Below, piece after piece: positions 56,801 through 64,000 of a stretch of 64,000 nt of DNA. Numbering within the stretch: the stretch's first letter is position 1; each line of letters opens with the position of its first letter. Under the pieces are notes generated by a model. The model saw nothing but the letters and a program-made list of their open reading frames with translations. It was not told the DNA's origin and ran no database searches. The translations under genes were made by a program, and so were the position numbers. The stretch spans positions 1,100,001 to 1,164,000 of the forward strand of contig NC_046673.1 in assembly GCF_003369915.1 (NCBI RefSeq), given 5' to 3'. The stretch is from Drosophila miranda (Eukaryota; Arthropoda; Insecta; Diptera; Drosophilidae).

Positions 56801-59172
56801 GGCATACTCCGGCAGATTGTGCAGCGAGCCCTGAGGAGAACCGAACAAGAAGTTGGAGTTGTTCCCTGCGGAAGGACCCAAGTAGCGTATAGAAAGAGAA
56901 TACTCACTTGATAGAGAGCATCCACGCGGTACATGGTTCCACTGGCGCTTCGCTCCCGATGAGCATCCCGAAGCGGAGTCAGCTGGAGCTGGCTGTGGCA
57001 ATTGCGGGCGATGTCGTCGTTGCTGGTGCTCTTCACGACCACTGAAGTGTGGGTCGGGGGCGCTAGGGGGGTCTGGCCATTGATGGCGCCGTTCGAGTTA
57101 TTGTTCTGTGGGGGAAGATCACACCGAACTGAGCAGGGGGTCTCTAGGTTGCAACAAAGGATACCCACCAGATTGGGCTTCAGATTGTGTCCCATGCTGT
57201 TGGATCGACACAAGGTACTTCCGCCAGTGGCCACACCACCTGCAGGGACATCCGTGCGCTGGGGCAGCTGCAGGTACTGATCCGTGGGCACCACCTTGAG
57301 CGGCTCCAGCTCGGCGGGCGTCGTGTTCTCGTCAATGATGGCAGACTTCTTCCCCAGCTTCGGGGTACTGGGTGTGTTTGGGGGCGTCTTCGGCGGCGCC
57401 TCCAGCTCCAGCGGCCGGAACATCGCCCCAAAGATGATGCAATTCAGCACGATGCCCCCGATGATCAGCATGGCCCCCCGCCAGCCATAGCTACCGATCA
57501 GATACTCCGTGAGAGGGGCAAACACGAAGGTGCCGAAGCCGGAACCGCATACGGCGATGCCAGTGGCCAGGGAGCGCTTGGAGTCAAAATACTGCGTAAC
57601 GCTCACAATGGCCGGCAGATAGATTAGGCCGAAGCCAAGCCCCGTGCCGAACCCAATCGTAATGATCAGCGTGAGGACGTTTTGGGCAAACATGCTCACT
57701 ATGATGCAACTGGCGGCCAGGATGGCCCCCGCTATGGTCACCGCCCGGCACCCATAGCGATTGACAAATGAAGAACTGATGGGACCTGCCACAATCGACG
57801 AACGTTTTAATAATGGACCCAAATATAGAATAGACGATTCGAATCATGCAGAAATAATCATAAAGCGATTCGAACAATTTATGAATGATCTGAAGAACGC
57901 TCACAGAGTCCATAGAAATCTGTTCCACCCGGAGACGCCACTTACCTGATGAAAATGTCACGCCCACCATGATTGAGGCTATCCAGGCAGTGTAACCCTT
58001 GCCCTCTTTGAAGTAGTCGAGAAACTCGTTGTAGAAAATTCCGAAAGAATACGTCATCCCATCGGCTGTGGAAAGAAAAGAAAAGAAAAGAAAAGAAAAG
58101 AGAAGACGAGACAAGTAGTGAGAAGTGATCATTTCTGGACCAGCCCCAAGGAAGGACACGCTTCTCGAGGCTGCTCAACAATTCAATAATTCGATTACGC
58201 CGGTTCGAACTGGTTGCTTTGGACGAGCTCTTTGGCAGCGCCCGGCAGCCCATAAATCAGTTTAGCTGGACAATTAATTACGGCCCTACATTTATCAGGC
58301 CCCCGACTCCAGGCCCCCACATCGATAACTATTCTCGTGTCTGGGCAATTACAAAAACGAGCCGATAAGATTATCTGGTATCTGGGAGGGGCTGGGAGGC
58401 AGTCGCCGGGCACTTGGCCGACAATTATCACCCAATTGATAGTTGTATGCCTCAAGTGTCGACTGTACTCTCGCTCACTCACTCACTCACTCACTCACTC
58501 ACTCACTCACTACCTCCTTCCCTCCCAAATCAGCCAGGCGACATTCGAGGCGTATCAGGAGTGGACGTAGACGTGGACCTTGTAGGTGTACCGTGGCTTA
58601 ATCTACACGGGCTGGCCATCCTAATTTCGAGCGATTAGGGTGCGTAAATGCTTCCCAAGTATTTATGATCCCCGATCCGGCGAATCTCACCGGCAGCTCT
58701 ACGAAAATGCTTAGTAGCCGATTGGGCATTAGTAGAACCCACTTTACTACTTTTACCGACGCTGTTGCCAGCGGACATTCCAAGGTTTCTGGGGGTTGAT
58801 TTATGGCACCTTTGATGGGGAAGCGGACCGCAATATGGCCCATGAAGTGTCCAGAAACCTTCCGGGTGTAACCGAAAGCCCTAAACCCAGAGTCCGTGTA
58901 AGGGAAAGTTCGAAAGGAATGGAGATTCGTTAAATGGACTCGAACTTACTGACAATGTGAATCATGAAGGACGCAAACACAACCACCCAGCCCCAGCCAC
59001 CATCCGGCGGCGTGGGCATTCGCTCCAGATCCATTTCACATGGTTTCTGGTGGGGCTGATGGTGCTGCTGCTCCTTCTGTTCTCTCTGGTTTTGGTTCTG
59101 CCGGTAGTGGGGCTGATCCTGGTGTTGCTGGGGCTGCTGTGATTTTCTCCGGGTGGGTGGTCCATGCACCAT
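52675..59172 (-). CDS. Mct1: SLC16-type monocarboxylate transporter
   Basis: Eight coding exons: 59172-58950, 58065-57946, 57785-57169, 57105-56908, 56830-56705, 53517-53187, 53122-52922 and 52847-52675 (TAG). They join in phase to about 662 aa. Twelve membrane helices are expected for this major-facilitator family. The family signature PPDGGWGW before helix 1 and YFDSKRSLATGIAVCGSGFG at helix 5 are present. The long cytosolic loop between helices 6 and 7 is coded by exons 3-5 and is rich in Pro/Thr/Ser/Asn. The family moves lactate, pyruvate or related acids with protons across the plasma membrane. The start is uncertain: ATG 59172 begins a Gln/His-rich N-tail, while ATG 59034 begins MDLERMPTPPDG. 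Intron 5 (3.2 kb) holds a complete gene on the other strand. The symbol is by family and location and is less sure than the family. Confidence 0.85.
53518..54123. other. Part of transporter intron 5 and upstream DNA of the nested reductase
   Basis: Contains the CGA trinucleotide array and must include the promoter of the plus-strand reductase. No TATA box or clear initiator was identified. Confidence 0.6.
53792..53873 (+). repeat. (CGA)n trinucleotide array
   Basis: About 27 CGA/ACG units with one AGC interruption, 250 bases upstream of the reductase start and inside the transporter intron. It opens a false poly-arginine frame on the minus strand. Confidence 0.95.
54124..56233 (+). CDS. Fatty acyl-CoA reductase, nested in the transporter intron
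   Basis: Six exons, 54124-54701, 54988-55097, 55202-55403, 55471-55839, 55925-56071 and 56143-56233 (TAG), join to 498 aa, a normal length for insect FARs. The N-terminal Rossmann domain has the NADPH motif TGGSGVVG at residues 15-22, a VYHCAATVRFDEPL segment, and the catalytic YTFTK (Tyr202, Lys206). RPSIV and the FAR C-terminal (sterile-type) domain follow, with a hydrophobic stretch (IYQGLRLILLYKLVRWIWASYL) at the end that may anchor it to membrane. Known reaction: reduction of long-chain acyl-CoA to fatty alcohol with NADPH, feeding wax, hydrocarbon or ether-lipid synthesis. The start MSLANFYEDSEIFVTGG is typical. It lies wholly inside intron 5 of the antisense transporter. It may correspond to D. 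melanogaster CG18031, but I am not sure. Confidence 0.92.
56234..56704. other. 3' UTR of the reductase, inside transporter intron 5
   Basis: Runs from the reductase stop to the transporter exon 5 border. Contains ACATATGTACATACATAC repeats and ends with the reductase's probable polyadenylation signal. Confidence 0.6.
56654..56659 (+). terminator. Polyadenylation signal of the nested reductase
   Basis: AATAAA 421 nt after the reductase stop and 46 bases before the opposite-strand transporter exon 5, so the reductase transcript probably ends just short of overlapping that exon. Confidence 0.5.
58066..58949 (-). other. Transporter intron 1 (884 nt)
   Basis: GTAAGT donor after the VVVFASFMIHIVS coding end and TTTCCACAG acceptor before TDGMTYSFG. 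It contains an (AAAAG)n run at 58071-58100 and a (TCAC)n array at 58473-58511. No exon recognised. Confidence 0.8.
58473..58511 (+). repeat. (TCAC)n tetranucleotide array
   Basis: About ten TCAC units in transporter intron 1. Confidence 0.95.
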
Positions 59173-62100
59173 TTTCTTGATTTTCAAAGAAATGCAGGAA
59201 AGGCAGGGGCCTCTTCCTCTTCCTAGTCGTAGTCCTACTCGTATCGGGGGCCGGGTCGAGGCCTCGGGAAATGAGTGTACTGTACAGTGCCACCCACAAA
59301 TCTGCCTCTCCGGTTGCTGCTGCTGCTGCTGCCGCTGCTGCAGCTTCTGTTGATGCTGCTGTGCCTGATGGCGCTGGTGCTGCCGTGTCGTGCTCTCCTC
59401 TAGTTTCGCATGGTGTGTCCGCTAAAATGGTATGGAAATTAATGTAAACTATGTTGGAGTTAGAGGGTGTTGTACGATGTTCGTACAAGTATCGGCGAGT
59501 ATCGGCGAGTATCGGCTTAGCCGCCCCGCCCCACCACCGCCCCAGCCAGCCTATGGCAAGGCAGAAAAACACGTGATGATGAGTGTGTTGTTTGTGTCTT
59601 TGAGTGCTGATGATGCTTATCAGCGAGCTCCGCCAAAATACATTGACCCTTCGAGACAATAACTTAGTCAATGGCACAAGACAGATTGTTCCTACATACC
59701 ACTGTACATACAAACCATACATACTATGTATGCATGTGCTTACACATGTGTACACATGTGTAATCGTAGGTATGTCCGAGAATAGATCATAGAAAGAACA
59801 ACAATAATTGTGAAATCTTTAAATCGGTTAATAAACGGTAATTCAATGCAAAAAAGCTTTGGAAAGCTTTGAAAAAATCAACTTTAATATGTATGTATGT
59901 ATGTACCTTCAAATCTTCCTGTAATATGTACTATTTATTACAAATTACAAAAAGATTTGAAAGTCGAAGATCTTTAAGCCGGGCAGTAAAGCCCGTAGAA
60001 ACATCTAATTGTGCATTCATCTCATGCAGAATACACATACTCTATACACTATACACTGTTGTTGTGGATCGTTTTTGGAGATGGAGAAATTTAATATTGT
60101 ATGAATATTGCTTACAGCCTAAGTTTCCATCTAAAGCGTTTTCCCCCCCTTCCCCGTATCGACTACCGGGTTAGAAACCATTCTGCAACAGATCCAAGCT
60201 AATTGCCTAGATCTCAATCGCTCCATTACGCTCTCCATTAAGCTGCAGAGCCTTAGATGCAATTTGGATCTTTTCTGAATCGGTTGTGTATCGGGCAACA
60301 GTATGAATGTTAATCGCTGGGGAAGCGGAGACATTGACGCCAGAAACGGAATGCAATGCAACTCAAATCGAACAAATTAAACGAAACCAAATCAAAGCAG
60401 TTATCACACAGTCAGAAACCTTCTGAACTGTCATCCCTGCCCCTAGACAGCCCCCATCGCACACGCCCCGCCCCGCCCCGCCCACCAAAGTTCCCCCCAC
60501 GTCGTTGCCATCTCCATTACCCTTATCATCGTTGTCAATGTTGTGGCTGTGTTTTGGCAGATTCCGCTTACATTTCCATTGTCCGCAAATCACTGTTTTC
60601 TCTCCCGCAGTCTCTGGCGCAGTCCCTGGCGTGAGACGAGACCGGGGGAATGGGTGGTAGTGTATCATTTATAGAACTCAGAATCTCGCTTATCAGCTTC
60701 AGTTCGAAAACACCCGACTCTGAATGATCGGGCCGAGCTGTGCGATTTAGACCCCCAGCAATCAGAGCGTTTAACAACTTTCGTACGTACGGATGTACGT
60801 GCGTATGTATGTATGAACGTATGTATATGCGGCGTGAACTCACGAACAAGTTTCGAAGTGGAGAGCCGGAGAGCCGGAGAGCTGGAGAGCTCGAGAGCCG
60901 GAAAAGATGATTTGACATGAGCCCTCTGATATTCTAGTGTGCCTGGATACGGGATACGGGATTCGGATACAGGCCAACACGTCTGAGATAAGTTTCGAGA
61001 CGAATTCAACACTCTGCACAGTTTTCATTTGTGCGGTGCAAGCTCGCGAACGAGTCTTAAAATGAAGAACCGGGAAAGGTATTTTGCCCAAGCTAAGAAA
61101 CTCAGATTCTGAGCCACGGCAGACGACTATAAGAACACGCCAAGGTGCGAATTAGTCTCGTTCTCGCTGTCGTTTTGTTTTTCGCTTTCGCTTTTGTTTT
61201 TGTTTTGTTTTTTATTGTTCTGTTTTTGCACAAATAGATATAATCATAAGTAGGTATAAGCATATGTATATGCCTGCTTAATCATGGGGCCATGGGGCTG
61301 TTATTGTGGGATTCGACCAGTGACCAGAACAAAGCGCAAAAGTTGCAACAATGCCGCAAGATAATTTTGACATGATAATGCAGAGAGGAGCAGAGCAGTC
61401 CGAACAAAACAAATGCTGTGTTTCAGCTGTGTCCATGCCCATATCAGCCCACACTCGATATGCAGTCGAGCATTATATTGTATGTACTGAATAATGGCCA
61501 TCCAGGCGTACAGGCGTACAGGCATCCCGGCATCCAGGCATCCAGGCATTCGAACAAAGCCAGACTCAGTCGAAATTGATTAGAAACAATGGAAATGTGG
61601 AGACGTGGAGATGGAGCAGAGAGAACTCTAACGGAGGCGTCTCCGGCTCTGTGGCATGGCAACCAGAACCAAAGCAGGAAACGCAAAGCAGCTTCATCCC
61701 GGATGATTCACTCGTCGGCGCTGTGCTTTGTGCAATCAGGGCAATTAAAACAAAACAAATCAAATCGAATCAACTAAAACGAGAGACCAAAAAACGCCGC
61801 CTGAACTTCTACCTACGGATCTCGACCCCAGAATCCAGCGACCAGCGTCCCAGCGAATTATCGTTTGAAACTGTGTTCTAAACAAATTGTGCGATCTGGA
61901 GCCAAATTTTGACCATGACATTGAGTCGCTCCCCCAATCTCTGTTTCTATCTCGACTCTATCGACTCGGCCGAATGTTGCGCATACGCAACGTTAACTGA
62001 AAGCGGAAAATGGAATTGGAAATGGAACGGGAACGGGAACGGGAACGGACCACACATAGATCGGAGTACCGCCCACGCCGTATCATCCGAACAAGCAGTG

Positions 62101-64000
62101 AATAAATAGACTTTGAATTCAGGTTCTGTGATTGCGGCCGGATTGTGGCTGGACTTCATTATGTGGCTTCTGTGGGCGTTCAATGGATAGTTGGGGATGG
62201 TTGGGGAAGGTTGATAAAAGCTGTAGATAAGGGAAACGATTTGAATGGGTCTGGTATTGGGTTGAAGCCGTTTCTAGGTGCATTTAATACCCTTCAAAAG
62301 GGTACACACATATGTATGTGTGTGCGTATCGTCTGGACATGGTGTATTTTAAATAATAGACAGTCCATTTGTACGTACATACTACATATGTACATAAATA
62401 GATGGATACATAAGTTCCTGGTCGTCTAACTTCAAAGTTGGATTAACAATACTGAGAAAAGGGCACTAAGGACACGTCCTGCACATATGCATACATATGT
62501 ATGTACATATGTATGTCGTATGTAAGTACATACATATTTAAATCTGAAATGGACTCTTTCTGAATTGAATCTCAATCGGCTTTAGACCTGCGCTTACATC
62601 TGGTTGTGTATCGGCTATGAACCGGTTAATCCAATGCCATCACCGCCGAACCACTAGCACTTGTTTATCTTGCACTCTTGAGCTGTTGCCCCACTGGGCG
62701 ACAGGCAGCGCCTGGCAACGCCCTGCAACGCCCTGCAACGCCCGGCAGTGCAAGGTCGCCACCCAATTGGCGATAACAGCACCACTTCGCCGATATGCAC
62801 ATGCCCGCTCGGTGTCCCTTTCTGCGAGTAGACAGGTACATACATACATATGTACATGTGTACATACATTTGTACATATGTGCCCTTTCGATGCACCCAT
62901 TCATTCATGGGCTGAGTGCATTATGGGGCGTGGACTTTGCCTTGACCTATCTGCAGTGAGCGCACTGCCTCATATTCCCCATAAACATACTCGTGTAATA
63001 AGTGCCCAAATGTTGTGCGCTGTTAATGAAATTGCAGTATCAGCAGCTGCGGAACACATTCGATAAAGTGGTGGGGCCGCTTTGTGAGGTGGTGCTTCTC
63101 TTGTTTTTGTTTTTTGTGTGTTTTTTTTGTCCGGGCTGGGGCTGGTGCTGGTGCTGATGTGGGTCGTTGAACCACCAGCAGAAGCAGAAGCCGAAGAAAA
63201 AAAGAAGCAATTTTCGGTGCCACCAAACATGGCAAGAGAAATAGAGAAAGAAAGAGAAAAAGAAAAAGACAAGGGCCACACTTGCATGGAACATGCCACG
63301 GAAAAGGGGATAAAACGAAGCAAAAACATGCAAGCGTGCACTCTGCTCTCGTCCTACGGTTCGTTCATCCAGTGCGGAAAGCCTCTGTTCGGCGAATTAG
63401 TACTCGTATAATAAGTCCCAGAAGGTAAAGGAGACAGTTTTCTGTCACCCTCTAGTACCCAACGAGCCCGTTCTTGGTCTTTAATCCCTGTTAGAAGAAT
63501 CCAACGCGGCTAGGAGTTCTCCCAGTAGTCATCCCCCGTCCGTCTGACCGTCTGTCCATCTGTCCATCCGTCCATCCGAACAACCTCCTTATTCGTTCAC
63601 ACTTTGTTTATCGCGGAATTAATTCACTTTGCTTGTCACTAAATGAATTTCTGATTTTGCGGTCACAGATTTTTAATTGCTTTGGCCTTGGATTCACTTT
63701 GTGCTCGCTTCCCAATCCGGCCACAGCCTCCCATCAATCTCCTCCGCCGGGGCAGAGGTGGCTGTTGACCTTGGACAGGGAGAACAACTGACCCACTAAC
63801 CAGATTTCTCTGTTCGCAGTAGATATGAGATGGACTGGAATCACTTACATATGTAGGTATGATACATGTTAAGTGACGCCAACCTGCACTTCCAAAGATT
63901 TCACTGTTTTTACGCATCTCTTTTCTTCAGACAATTCTTTTTGACCCTTATGCTGAATTAGTTCAATGCATAATACATTTATTAGCAATACATTTATTAG
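59173..64000. other. Region upstream of the transporter, no supported gene
   Basis: Probably contains noncoding 5' exons and the promoter of the transporter. Visible structures are (GTATCGGCGA)x3 at 59487-59517, ACATATGTA repeats (59690-59760, 62490-62540, 62840-62880), GAGAGCCGG repeats (60861-60901), CATCCAGG repeats (61500-61550), AACGCCCTGC repeats (62710-62745), and GTCYGTCY repeats (63537-63580). The longest open frames (up to 239 codons at 59755-59036, minus strand) have poor composition. No coding gene could be supported. Confidence 0.6.
62285..62306. repeat. Palindrome AATACCCTTCAAAAGGGTAC
   Basis: An imperfect 20-base palindrome like the one at 20776. It may be the border of a dispersed noncoding repeat; no further element could be traced. 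Confidence 0.3.

Noticed and set aside
59036..59755. 239-codon minus-strand frame upstream of the transporter
   Set aside because: It overlaps the transporter's first exon in a different frame, and its Ala/Thr/Gln-rich part comes from repeat-like sequence.
63537..63580. GTCYGTCY repeats as a DINE-1 remnant
   Set aside because: The repeat unit fits, but neither the CGACTCGGCTATTG core nor the terminal sequences are nearby, so it may be a simple microsatellite.

Overview
The window is a piece of Drosophila euchromatin that matches the X-chromosome 2E region of D. melanogaster. The genes kz, pcx, Vinc, msta and a monocarboxylate transporter can be recognised from their protein families. They carry short GT-AG introns, often about 60 nt long. 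Noncoding DNA is crowded with ACATATGTATGTACATA-type palindromic repeats and with DINE-1/SGM-like repeats carrying GACGGACA arrays. A LOA/Bilbo-like LINE is also present. Together these suggest, without proving, an obscura-group species.

Layout, left to right. 1-960 (+): 3' end of kz, a DEAH-box RNA helicase of ribosome biogenesis. 961-3767: convergent intergenic DNA. 15243-3768 (-): complete pecanex, nine coding exons, about 3601 aa. 16970-16370 (-): a small secreted histidine-rich protein with a TATA box. 20162-28711 (+): complete Vinculin, 961 aa, with a 5.5 kb first coding intron full of repeats. 31502-39387 (+): msta, where two alternative first exons each encode a whole SET/zinc region and splice to one shared last exon. 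39388-52674: a transposon graveyard holding mariner and LINE fragments, two full DINE-1-like elements and a broken LOA-like LINE (about 46.69-50.88 kb, minus strand). 59172-52675 (-): an SLC16-type transporter (probably Mct1) in eight coding exons. Its 3.2 kb fifth intron contains a complete fatty acyl-CoA reductase gene on the opposite strand (54124-56233). 59173-64000: the presumed upstream region of the transporter, with no gene that I can support.

The genes are independent eukaryotic transcription units, not an operon. They serve ribosome assembly (kz), Notch signalling and ER membrane function (pcx), cell adhesion (Vinc), SET-domain biochemistry (msta), monocarboxylate transport (Mct1) and lipid reduction (the FAR). 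Exon boundaries were read by eye from GT/AG sites, reading phase and family similarity. UTR ends and transcription starts are mostly not resolved. I found no convincing new multi-gene system. The most interesting structures are the duplicated msta first exons, the nested antisense reductase, a 577 bp inverted-repeat element at 36.7-37.3 kb, and an 80-codon startless reading frame at 40.8 kb.
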